Shown in pieces: positions 22,542 through 29,766 of a DNA stretch of 29,766 bases. Position numbers and translations under genes: made by a program. The DNA lies in the NCBI GenBank assembly GCA_028871235.1, contig JAGWNO010000005.1:1-29766 (forward strand), given 5' to 3'. Numbering within the stretch: position 1 is the first letter of the stretch; every line of letters starts with the position of its first letter. Origin of the DNA: Gammaproteobacteria bacterium. GTDB lineage: Bacteria > Pseudomonadota > Gammaproteobacteria > Natronospirales > REEB76. The notes beneath the pieces were generated by a model. The model had not been told where the DNA came from. It saw only the letters and a list, made by a program, of their open reading frames with translations, and did not search any database.

Positions 22542-23080
22542 GGCGAACCTGGCGCAGCCATCTGCCGGCCTGCGGCTTCGAGGCGGAAGGTGATCAGTTG
22601 CGCCATCTCACGCTCCAGCACGCTGTATAGCACGTTAGCCTGCTGGACGTCACCGAGCGCGTTGGCCACGTCATAGGCGTAGTTGCGCGTCAGGGTGAGC
22701 GTTTGCTTGTCAATCAGGGTCTTGCCGCCGACGGTGAGCGAGAACTCCACCCGGTAGGCCACCTGGTACTCCAACGGCTGACCGGTGTTGCTCACCGACA
22801 GCACCCGCTGAAACTGCTGGGCGCTCAGGATGTTGAGCAGCGCCGTGGCCGTGGCCGGATCGTCCACCACGGTGGTGCTGGCGGTGGTCAGGTTGCGGCG
22901 CAGCTCCCGCACCAGCCCGGGACTGCCGCCGGCCGCGGCGATGTAGGTGCGCTGCATGGCGGCCGGCAGCTTGGCGGGCTGGCGCAGATGGAATCCGCAG
23001 CCGCTCACCATCAAGACCATCAACAAGCACGCCGCTAATCCGGCCCTGGAAAATGAGGGAGCTGTCGTGCCCGGCTGCAT
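22538..23080 (-). CDS. lptE: LPS-assembly lipoprotein LptE
   Basis: LptE is the outer-membrane lipoprotein that plugs the LptD barrel and helps place LPS in the outer leaflet. The protein is 180 aa. The signal peptide ends in the lipobox VSGC with lipidated Cys28, followed by GFHLR, the near-invariant LptE start. The mature region has RELRRNLT, a middle LEYQVAYRVEFSL strand pair, and LTLTRNYAYDVANALGD, typical of the family. I chose the ATG at 23080 with AAAGG upstream because it gives a proper lipoprotein signal; the frame stays open upstream, but through intergenic repeats. It follows leuS after 266 bp and overlaps the Cys/His gene by four bases. In relatives holA comes directly after it. 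Confidence 0.95.
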   Translation of the reverse strand: MQPGTTAPSFSRAGLAACLLMVLMVSGCGFHLRQPAKLPAAMQRTYIAAAGGSPGLVRELRRNLTTASTTVVDDPATATALLNILSAQQFQRVLSVSNTGQPLEYQVAYRVEFSLTVGGKTLIDKQTLTLTRNYAYDVANALGDVQQANVLYSVLEREMAQLITFRLEAAGRQMAAPGSP

Positions 23081-23250
23081 GTCCTGCCTTTCTTCGCACA
23101 AGGTGGGAGTCAGTATATCCGGCTGCATGGAAATTAGCGTGCCCCGCGCCATGGCGGACAGCCGCGACAAGAAGGCGGCATACCCGGCTGCACGCGGGCT
23201 AAGTACATCGGAAACAGCCCATCCACCTCGTGAAAAAAAGTCCATCACCG

Positions 23251-23340
23251 CTTTGGAAAAGGGGGGCGAGGGGGATTTGTTTTTCATCCAGGAATCCTGA
23301 AATCTTCCCCCTGCCCTCCTTTGAAAAAGGAGGGGGCTGC
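23251..23340. repeat. composite inverted repeat between leuS and lptE
   Basis: Two related copies face each other. The left one (23251-23278), read on the minus strand, is AAATCCCCCTCGCCCCCC then TTTTCCAAAG. The right one (from 23299) is AAATCTTCCCCCTGCCC then TCCTTTGAAAAAGGAGGG. The right copy holds its own perfect hairpin: CCCTCCTTT (23314-23322), loop GAA, AAAGGAGGG (23326-23334). Short elements of this look (AAATCCCCC..CCCCCTTT..AAAGGGGG) are spread through many proteobacterial intergenic regions. It lies within the 266-bp leuS-lptE gap, where it could fold in mRNA and affect lptE expression. No other gene is seen in this gap. Confidence 0.65.
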
Positions 23341-23346
23341 GGCCGG

Positions 23347-25932
23347 TCACACCACCAGATTGACCAGCTTGCCCGGCACCACGATCACCTTGCGCACGGG
23401 CTTACCGTCGAGGAAGCGTTGCACGCTGGGATCCGCGAGGGCGGCCTGTTCAAGGCTCTCGCGGTCCGCATCCGCCGCCACCGCCACCCGGCCGCGCAGC
23501 TTGCCGTTCACCTGTACCACGATCTCGATGCGCTCGCGCACGCGCGCCGCCGCGTCGATCTCGGGCCAGCGGACCGTCATTACCGATGCGGTATGGCCCA
23601 GTTCGCGCCACAGTGTCTCGCAGATATGCGGCACCATCGGGGCCAGCATCAGGGTGATGCTCTCGAATCCTTCCTGCCGCACGGCCCGTCCCTGGGGCGT
23701 CGTGTCCCCGCCGCGGCTGAGGGCGTTGAGCAAGTCCATCAGCGCGGCGACCGCGGGATTGAAGGTATAGCGGCGGCCGAGGTCATCGGTGACCTTGGCA
23801 ATGGTCTCATGCACCTGCAGACGCAGCGCGCGCTGCCCGGCGTCGAGCGCACCCGCATCCAGCCTGGGCGCGGCGCCGGCATGCACGTGCTCCGCCACCG
23901 CCCTCCACAGGCGTTTCAGAAAACGCTGCGCGCCCTCCGCACCGGTCTCCGACCATTCCAGCGTCTGCTCCGGCGGTGCGGCAAACAGCATGAACAGCCG
24001 CACGGTGTCGGCGCCGTACTTGTCCACCAGCGTCTGCGGGTCCACGCCGTTGGCCTTGGACTTGGACATGGTGCCCATGCCGCCGTATTCCACCGGCAGG
24101 CCGTCGGCCTTGAGCGTCGCGCCGCTGACATGGCCGTGGGCGTCGTACGCGGACGCCACCTCGTCGGGGCTGTAATAGGTGATAGCGCCGGTGGCGCCTT
24201 TGCGGAAGAAGATGTGATTCAGCACCATGCCCTGCGTCAGCAGGTTGGTGAACGGCTCGTCGAACTTCACCAGCCGCAGGTCGCGCATCACCCGGGTCCA
24301 GAAGCGCGAATACAAAAGATGCAGGATGGCGTGCTCGATGCCGCCGATGTACTGGTCCACCGGCAGCCAGTAGTCCACGCGAGCGTCCACCATCGCCTTG
24401 CCGTTATCCGCACAGGCGTAGCGCATGTAATACCAGGACGAGTCCACGAAGGTGTCCATGGTGTCGGTCTCGCGGCGCGCCGGACGGCCGCAGCCGGGAC
24501 ACTCGACGTTGACGAACTCCGCGCATTCAGCCAGCGGATTGCCGCTGCCGTCCGAGATCAAATCTTCCGGCAGTACCACCGGCAGCTGCGCATCCGGCAC
24601 CGGCACGTCGCCGCAAGCGTCACAGTGGATGATGGGGATGGGGCAGCCCCAGTAGCGCTGCCGCGAGATGCCCCAGTCCCGCAGCCGGTACACGGTGCGC
24701 TGCTCGCCGAGTTTGCCGGTTTTCAAATCCGCCGCGATGGCATGCATGGCTTGCACCGAGGTCAGACCATCGTACTTGCCTGAATTCACGATGACGCCGT
24801 GCTCGATAAACGCAGCGCTCATGGAACCAGCCGCAGGCGCTTCGCCATCCGGCGGCCGCACCACAACCTTGAGAGGCAACCCGTGCTTGCGGGCGAACTC
24901 GAAATCCCGCTGGTCGTGGGCCGGCACTGCCATCACTGCGCCTTCGCCATAGGCCATGAGCACGTAGTTGGCCACCCATACCGGCAGTTTTTCATCGGTC
25001 AGCGGATGGCGCACGAACAGGCCGGTGGGCACGCCCTTCTTCTCCTGGGTGGCCAGCTCCGCTTCCGTCACCCCGCCCCGGCGGCATTCCTCCACGAAGG
25101 CCGCCACCTTTGCATCGCCCGCGGCCGCCCGCAGCGCCAGCGGATGTTCCGCCGCCACCGCCACATAGGTGGCGCCCAACAGCGTGTCGGCGCGGGTGGT
25201 GAACACCTTGAGCAGGCCGCCGTCGTACGGGAAGCCGATCTCCACGCCCTCGCTCCTGCCGATCCAGTTGGCCTGCATGGTCTTGACGCGCTCCGGCCAG
25301 CCCGGGAGTGTTGCCAGCGCCGTGAGCAGTTCGTCGGCGTAATCAGTGATGCGCAGGTAGTACATGGGCACTTCGCGCTTCTCTACCGGCGCACCGGTGC
25401 GCCAGCCGCGGCCGTCGATCACCTGTTCGTTGGCGAGCACCGTCTGGTCCACCGGATCCCAGTTCACCGTGCCGGTCTTCTTATAGGCGATGCCCTGTTC
25501 CAGCATGCGCAGGAACAGCCACTGGTTCCACTTGTAATAGCGCGGATCGCAGCTGGCCACTTCCCGCGACCAATCGATGGCGAACCCCAGCGACTTGAGC
25601 TGCCCGCGCATGTAGGCGATGTTGTCCCAGGTCCACTTGGCGGGTGGCACACCGTTCTTGATGGCGGCGTTCTCCGCCGGCAGGCCGAAGGCGTCCCAGC
25701 CCATGGGCTGCAGCACGTTCTTGCCGCGCATGCGCTGGAAGCGCGTGATCACGTCGCCGATGGTGTAGTTGCGCACGTGCCCCATGTGCAGCCGGCCGCT
25801 GGGATAGGGCAGCATGCACAGGCAGTAATATTTGGCGCCGCCGCCCGTCTCCACAGCCCGGAAATAGCCGCCCTGCTCCCAGAGTTGGCGGGCGGCGGCT
25901 TCGACGATTTGCGGTTGGTAGCTGTCCTGCAT
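23347..25932 (-). CDS. leuS: leucyl-tRNA synthetase LeuS
   Basis: LeuS charges tRNA-Leu with leucine and edits mischarged products, in the cytoplasm. The protein is 861 aa, against 860 in E. coli. The HIGH motif appears as HMGH (49-52) in LPYPSGRLHMGHVRNY-type sequence, and MSKSK is at 622-626. The CP1 editing domain has FTTRADTLLGATYV with its threonine-rich site. A zinc-binding insert is marked by CDACGD and CPGCG, and WYYMRY follows. The ATG at 25932 is preceded by GGGGA; a TTG three codons upstream is the alternative and would overlap the ligase-like gene by four bases. With the ATG the gap is five bases, so the two genes share an mRNA. Confidence 0.98.
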   Translation of the reverse strand: MQDSYQPQIVEAAARQLWEQGGYFRAVETGGGAKYYCLCMLPYPSGRLHMGHVRNYTIGDVITRFQRMRGKNVLQPMGWDAFGLPAENAAIKNGVPPAKWTWDNIAYMRGQLKSLGFAIDWSREVASCDPRYYKWNQWLFLRMLEQGIAYKKTGTVNWDPVDQTVLANEQVIDGRGWRTGAPVEKREVPMYYLRITDYADELLTALATLPGWPERVKTMQANWIGRSEGVEIGFPYDGGLLKVFTTRADTLLGATYVAVAAEHPLALRAAAGDAKVAAFVEECRRGGVTEAELATQEKKGVPTGLFVRHPLTDEKLPVWVANYVLMAYGEGAVMAVPAHDQRDFEFARKHGLPLKVVVRPPDGEAPAAGSMSAAFIEHGVIVNSGKYDGLTSVQAMHAIAADLKTGKLGEQRTVYRLRDWGISRQRYWGCPIPIIHCDACGDVPVPDAQLPVVLPEDLISDGSGNPLAECAEFVNVECPGCGRPARRETDTMDTFVDSSWYYMRYACADNGKAMVDARVDYWLPVDQYIGGIEHAILHLLYSRFWTRVMRDLRLVKFDEPFTNLLTQGMVLNHIFFRKGATGAITYYSPDEVASAYDAHGHVSGATLKADGLPVEYGGMGTMSKSKANGVDPQTLVDKYGADTVRLFMLFAAPPEQTLEWSETGAEGAQRFLKRLWRAVAEHVHAGAAPRLDAGALDAGQRALRLQVHETIAKVTDDLGRRYTFNPAVAALMDLLNALSRGGDTTPQGRAVRQEGFESITLMLAPMVPHICETLWRELGHTASVMTVRWPEIDAAARVRERIEIVVQVNGKLRGRVAVAADADRESLEQAALADPSVQRFLDGKPVRKVIVVPGKLVNLVV

Positions 25933-25937
25933 GACCT

Positions 25938-27689
25938 TCAATCCCCGAGCCGGGCTTTTTCAGTCTGGTCACGCAGCAGCGCATAGAAGATCGCCATATA
26001 CATCACATACCAGGTGATCATCATGGAATGCAGGAAAACCGTATCAGTGAGCCCGAAGATGCCGAATCCCGCCACCGTCAGCAGTCCGGCAAGCGCTACG
26101 GTGTGCTCGGTGCGCTCACCATCATGCAATACCCGTGCGAAGCGTCTTGCGGGGATAAGCAGTATGGCGAGCAGGGCGGCGAGGCCAAGGAGTCCGCGGT
26201 TGGCGAGAGCATCCAGGTACTCGTCGTGCGGATGATCATAGTCGCCTGTCGCGGGCTGTATCAGGCCCGCATCCACCCGGCGGCGCAATTCGGACTGGAA
26301 GGCGCCGCTGCCCACGCCGAGGAATGGGTGCGTGAGGAACAGCCGCCAAGCCCCGCCCCAGAGCGCGAAGCGTACGCCGATGGAATCATCGGCGAGGGTG
26401 AAACTGTACTCGCCGGAATAGCTCTCCAGCGGCACCAGGTACACGCTGCCGTTCGGCGGTACGTTCAGCAGCAGCCGGGTGCCGGCCTGATTCGGTGCCG
26501 TAAGCGGGAGTATCTGGTAGCGGGTCTCCTGGAACTGCGCCGCCGGCCCATTGAATCCGGCGAGTGAAGCGCTGCCATCGCCGCGGACCATGAGCACCGT
26601 ACGCTGCAGATCGCCCATGGCGGCTGGCACCCGCGGAAAGCTGAATTGCGCCGTCTGATGGGAATCGGGGTTGACGAGGCGCAACGCGCCCGCTCCCGTG
26701 CATGCCACCTGGCCCGCCACCGCCGGGAACGCCGCCTCACGTACCACGGCCGCCTTGGCATCCGGTGCACCGCTGCGGGTGGCCTGCTGCAGCCAGTTGC
26801 GAAGGAAGGTCGCGCCGTTGATACACTGAGGTTTGCCGGCCACCTGTGCCGTCCATACCGGATTGGCGTGCAGCGCGATGAGGTCATCCCGCAGCACGGT
26901 ATACAGGTTCGCCACCCGCGACTGGACGCCGCTGCGGGTCACCACAAACGCACCGGCGCTCACCGCTACCAGCACCAGTACTACCAGTACCAGATGGCGC
27001 CTTTTGAAATAGCCGCCGAGCGGCGTGAACAACACCGGTGCCAGCAGCGGCAGGGCGACCCAGGCACCGCGGGTGCCGGAGAGCAGCAAAGCAGTAACAC
27101 CTCCGGCGAGACACAGCAGCAGCAATGGCAGCGCCCAGACACGCCGGGTGTGCGCCAGGATGCCAAATCCAACCACGATGCACAGCACCAGCGTCGCCGC
27201 CAGATCCCCGAACACGATGGAGAGGTCGGTCTGGGCCTCCACCCGCACCGGATACGGCGTATGCCAAACCTGGTGCATCGCGTACAGGCCAACCATCAGC
27301 GCTGCGAGCGCCAAGCCCATGAATACCGTCTTGGGCGAAGGCGGGTAGCGCCGCAAGGCAAGGTACACCGGCACCAGCATCAGGAAGCGCAGGTAGCGGC
27401 CCAGATAACGGAAGCCGGTGTCGGTCTGATGGCCGAATTCGTAGGAAAGCACCACCACCGCAAAGAATGCCAGGAAAGCGCTTGCCAGATACGCCGCGTC
27501 CCGGTCCAGCCAGCGCCGGGCACCATCGCGCAGCCACACCCAGACGCCGACGAGCGCGAGCAACACCAGACCATAGCTGTCCCCGCGGTTGACAATCAAA
27601 GTGGCGGTCGGGAACGCCAGAACCAAGGCCGTCGTCAGCCAGCGCAGCGGGCTGTCGGCGGGCGGGATATCCCTGTCTAACGCCCGCAT
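25938..27689 (-). CDS. O-antigen ligase-like (Wzy_C family) membrane protein with large periplasmic insertion
   Basis: A polytopic inner-membrane protein of 583 aa. About ten or more hydrophobic segments are visible. Family motifs are SGTRGAW (204-210), HPFLGVGSG (454-462) and DHPHDEYLDALANRGLLGL around 485-503, where His486 and His488 mark the catalytic periplasmic loop. Such proteins move undecaprenyl-linked glycans onto lipid A core (WaaL), onto protein (PglL/PilO type) or polymerise them (Wzy). Residues about 258-434 are an extra periplasmic domain, beta-rich, with Cys289 and Cys330 that may pair; it separates segments that are normally close. I chose the ATG at 27689 (AGGGA upstream); a TTG at 27725 is the alternative. 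It lies 25 bp after lnt and 5 bp before leuS. No glycan-synthesis genes are nearby, so the substrate is unknown. Confidence 0.86.
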   Translation of the reverse strand: MRALDRDIPPADSPLRWLTTALVLAFPTATLIVNRGDSYGLVLLALVGVWVWLRDGARRWLDRDAAYLASAFLAFFAVVVLSYEFGHQTDTGFRYLGRYLRFLMLVPVYLALRRYPPSPKTVFMGLALAALMVGLYAMHQVWHTPYPVRVEAQTDLSIVFGDLAATLVLCIVVGFGILAHTRRVWALPLLLLCLAGGVTALLLSGTRGAWVALPLLAPVLFTPLGGYFKRRHLVLVVLVLVAVSAGAFVVTRSGVQSRVANLYTVLRDDLIALHANPVWTAQVAGKPQCINGATFLRNWLQQATRSGAPDAKAAVVREAAFPAVAGQVACTGAGALRLVNPDSHQTAQFSFPRVPAAMGDLQRTVLMVRGDGSASLAGFNGPAAQFQETRYQILPLTAPNQAGTRLLLNVPPNGSVYLVPLESYSGEYSFTLADDSIGVRFALWGGAWRLFLTHPFLGVGSGAFQSELRRRVDAGLIQPATGDYDHPHDEYLDALANRGLLGLAALLAILLIPARRFARVLHDGERTEHTVALAGLLTVAGFGIFGLTDTVFLHSMMITWYVMYMAIFYALLRDQTEKARLGD

Positions 27690-27714
27690 GCTGATGTCGT
27701 CCCTGTGGATATGC

Positions 27715-29274
27715 TCACTTTGCAAACCCCATGCGCCGGCGCAGGCCTGTCCACAGGCGCATCACCAGCAGCATGCCGATGGAAATCGAAACTACGGGAA
27801 AATTTCCCAGCCACCGGTAAGGGGTGCTGCCCGCATACGGCGTGAATGTCCCGGTCAGCACGCCACGGGTATCCTTTGGCAAGGTCCGCACCACATGGCC
27901 TGCAGCATCGATGATGGCGGTGATCCCCGTATTCGTGGCCCGCAGCAAGTAGCGCCCGGCTTCCAGCGCGCGCATGCGGGCGATCTCGAGATGCTGCGGC
28001 AGCGCGATGGAATCCCCGAACCAGCCATCGTCGCTGACGTTCACCAGGAACGCCGCCTGCGGCAGTGCCCGGATTATCTCATTGCCGAATGCATCCTCAT
28101 AGCAGATGGATACGCCTGCGGGATAACCCGCCACCTGCAGCAGCGGTTGCCGCGCCGCGCCGCGGGAAAAATCCGAATAGGGCAGGTTCATCAACTCCAG
28201 CCAATTGCGCACCCACTGCGGTACCGGGAAATACTCCGCCAGCGGCACCAGATGGTACTTGTCATAAACTCCATCGTGACCGCCGAGACTGATGACGCTG
28301 TTGTAATAGGCATCCGTCTTCCAGTCATGGATCGGCACACCGATCAGAAGGTCGGTGCCGTGGGCGCGGGCTGCCTTTTCCAGCGGATCCAGGTAGTCCT
28401 GCTGCACTTCATCCTGGTAGGCGGGGATGGCGGATTCCGGCCAGATGATGAGCCGGCTGCTCCAGTGTTCCGCCGTGAGTTTCCTGTACAGATCCAGGGT
28501 GGGCGCGAAGGTCTGGGGATCCCACTTCACGCTCTGCGGGATGTTGCCTTGCACCAGGCTCACCTGGACGGGCGCGCCCGCAGGGTGGGTCCAATGCACC
28601 GCGGCAAGCAGGCCGCCCGCACTCCACACCGCCGCCAGCACCGCCAGTGAGGCGCACCGTGCACGCAGGCGGGTGTGCCGGGCAGAGGCACTCGCCAGCA
28701 GGCCGGCGCTCAGCGCCACCGCCAGACTGATGCCGAACACGCCGAACACCGGCGCATAGCCCCTGAGCGGGCTGCCGATCTGGCTGTAGCCGAGACTCAG
28801 CCACGGGAAGCCGGTGAGGAACCAGCCGCGCAGCCATTCCAGCAGTGTCCAACACGCCGGCAAGGCCAGCAGCCAGCGGGCCGCGCCGGCACGCGGTGCG
28901 AGCCATATGCCCAATGCGCAGGCCAGCGCGCTGTAGACCGCCATGACCGCGACCAGAGCAGCCAGCAGCAGCAGCGTCAGCCAGATGGGAGCGCCGCTGA
29001 CTTCGTGCACACTTATATATAGCCAGTGGATGCCGCAGGCGAATTCGGCGGCGCCGAACAGGAAGCCCCGCCAGGCGGCGCGGCGCACTGACACGCCATC
29101 CAGCAGCCGGAACAGCACGGCGATGCAGAGTATGGCGAGGGGATAGGCCGCGTAAGGCGCGAACGCCAGTACCAGCAGCGCACCGGCCGCCGCCGCCAGC
29201 GCATCGCCGGCGATACCGCCATGGCGCCGCAATCCGTCGGGGATCGCGCCCAGGAACACGGACGCCGCACTCAT
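27715..29274 (-). CDS. lnt: apolipoprotein N-acyltransferase Lnt
   Basis: Lnt adds the third acyl chain to the N-terminal cysteine of lipoproteins at the periplasmic face of the inner membrane. This permits Lol-dependent export, including that of LptE encoded downstream. The protein is 519 aa. The N-terminal half has six or so membrane segments. The nitrilase-like domain carries Glu280 (WPESAIP), Lys339 (VYDKYHLVPLAEY) and Cys391 (ICYEDAFG), matching the E. coli triad. VSDDGWFG and RATNTGITAIID are further family blocks, and a last membrane segment closes the protein. The ATG at 29274 overlaps the corC stop by four bases (ATGA), as in the usual ybeX-lnt pair. Confidence 0.98.
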   Translation of the reverse strand: MSAASVFLGAIPDGLRRHGGIAGDALAAAAGALLVLAFAPYAAYPLAILCIAVLFRLLDGVSVRRAAWRGFLFGAAEFACGIHWLYISVHEVSGAPIWLTLLLLAALVAVMAVYSALACALGIWLAPRAGAARWLLALPACWTLLEWLRGWFLTGFPWLSLGYSQIGSPLRGYAPVFGVFGISLAVALSAGLLASASARHTRLRARCASLAVLAAVWSAGGLLAAVHWTHPAGAPVQVSLVQGNIPQSVKWDPQTFAPTLDLYRKLTAEHWSSRLIIWPESAIPAYQDEVQQDYLDPLEKAARAHGTDLLIGVPIHDWKTDAYYNSVISLGGHDGVYDKYHLVPLAEYFPVPQWVRNWLELMNLPYSDFSRGAARQPLLQVAGYPAGVSICYEDAFGNEIIRALPQAAFLVNVSDDGWFGDSIALPQHLEIARMRALEAGRYLLRATNTGITAIIDAAGHVVRTLPKDTRGVLTGTFTPYAGSTPYRWLGNFPVVSISIGMLLVMRLWTGLRRRMGFAK

Positions 29275-29766
29275 GCCGGTGTGGGACCGGCGGATGCGGA
29301 GTGGGAGCCCTTGCGCAGCACTTCCAGCAGGTGCACGCGGCGGCTGTCGGCACGCACGACTTTGAAACGCAATCTGCCGATGACCACCTTCTCGCCGCGT
29401 TTCGGCAGATGCCCGAAGGCGTGCATCACCAGTCCGCCGACGGTATCGAATTCAGCGTCGCTGAAGACGGTGCCGAAATACGCATTGAAATCCTCGATGG
29501 GGGTGAGTGCCTTGACGGTATAGCGCTTGTCGGTGTGCTTGAGGATGCGCGCCTCGTCCTCCACGTCGTATTCGTCGTCGATGTCGCCGACGATCTGCTC
29601 CAGCACGTCCTCGATGGTCACCAACCCGGCGACGCCGCCGTACTCGTCCGCCACCAGCGCCATGTGATTGCGGCTCAGGCGGAAATTCTTCAGCAGCACG
29701 TTCAGGCGGATGCTCTCGGGGATGAACGGTGCCGGGCGCAGGTATTCGCGCAGGCTGAAGGAGCCG
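29271..29766 (-). CDS. corC: CorC/YbeX-type CBS-domain transporter-associated protein (3' part)
   Basis: The frame is open to the window edge, so the 5' end is outside and about 164 residues are visible. They cover the end of the second CBS domain (REYLRPAPFIPESIRLN, then NHMALVADEYGGVAGLVTIEDVLEQIVGDI-type sequence) and a CorC_HlyC C-terminal domain (YTVKALTPIEDFNAYFGT, FDTVGGLVMHAFGHLPKRGE). In E. coli, YbeX/CorC is tied to magnesium/cobalt efflux and ribosome health. The four-base overlap with lnt is the standard arrangement. There is no membrane domain in the visible part, and the YbeX form of the family lacks one. Confidence 0.95.
   Translation of the reverse strand, partial: GSFSLREYLRPAPFIPESIRLNVLLKNFRLSRNHMALVADEYGGVAGLVTIEDVLEQIVGDIDDEYDVEDEARILKHTDKRYTVKALTPIEDFNAYFGTVFSDAEFDTVGGLVMHAFGHLPKRGEKVVIGRLRFKVVRADSRRVHLLEVLRKGSHSASAGPTPA

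Noticed and set aside
23081..23350. N-terminal extension of LptE by 90 residues
   Set aside because: It would be translated from intergenic repeat sequence and would place the lipobox deep inside the protein. The ATG at 23080 gives a normal lipoprotein signal.
23230..24783. 517-aa plus-strand frame opposite leuS
   Set aside because: Complement of leuS, which has all its motifs; the upstream part merely crosses the repeat.

Overview
This GC-rich window looks like the chromosome of a gammaproteobacterium. The evidence is gene order: corC-lnt, leuS-lptE, holA-nadD-rsfS-rlmH and maf-rng-yhdP-nit-tldD are arrangements typical of Gammaproteobacteria, and YhdP and the LptE/HolA pairing fit that class. 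I cannot name the genus. The secreted sedolisin (S53) peptidase hints at a free-living environmental or acid-tolerant lineage, but that is inference.

Layout, left to right. (1) Positions 1-1500, plus strand: the 3' end of purE followed by purK, which together convert AIR to CAIR in purine synthesis. (2) Positions 1558-2337: a small unknown gene (minus) diverging from a small XRE-type repressor gene (plus), with a perfect 13-bp palindrome and a good sigma-70 promoter between them. (3) Positions 2528-6310: a secreted S53 peptidase gene with its own promoter and terminator, followed by an FN3/PKD protein gene that seems to have lost its 5' end. (4) Positions 6501-15379, minus strand: maf, rng, yhdP, a small exported protein gene, nit and tldD, a conserved maintenance cluster. 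(5) Positions 15527-16528, plus strand: a lone VirK/YbjX (DUF535) gene, bordered on its 3' side by repeats. (6) Positions 16671-29766, minus strand: a long collinear run, transcribed corC, lnt, an O-antigen-ligase-like gene, leuS, lptE, a four-gene metal-uptake cassette, holA, nadD, rsfS and rlmH. Many junctions overlap by 1-17 nt.

The most unusual block is the metal cassette: a small Cys/His protein, an outer-membrane barrel, a ZnuA-like binding protein and a ZnuB-like permease. It sits between lptE and holA, which are normally adjacent. It overlaps both neighbours, so it appears co-translated with LPS-export and replication genes, and no ABC ATPase gene is present. Also notable are an O-antigen-ligase-like protein with a periplasmic insertion of about 175 residues, and several intergenic repeat families: heptameric GTGAGGN arrays that start at stop codons, a REP-like hairpin, and a composite inverted repeat between leuS and lptE.

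No tRNA, rRNA, CRISPR array, transposase or prophage gene was seen. The only gene-free stretch of about 300 bases is 6200-6500, which holds the peptidase promoter.
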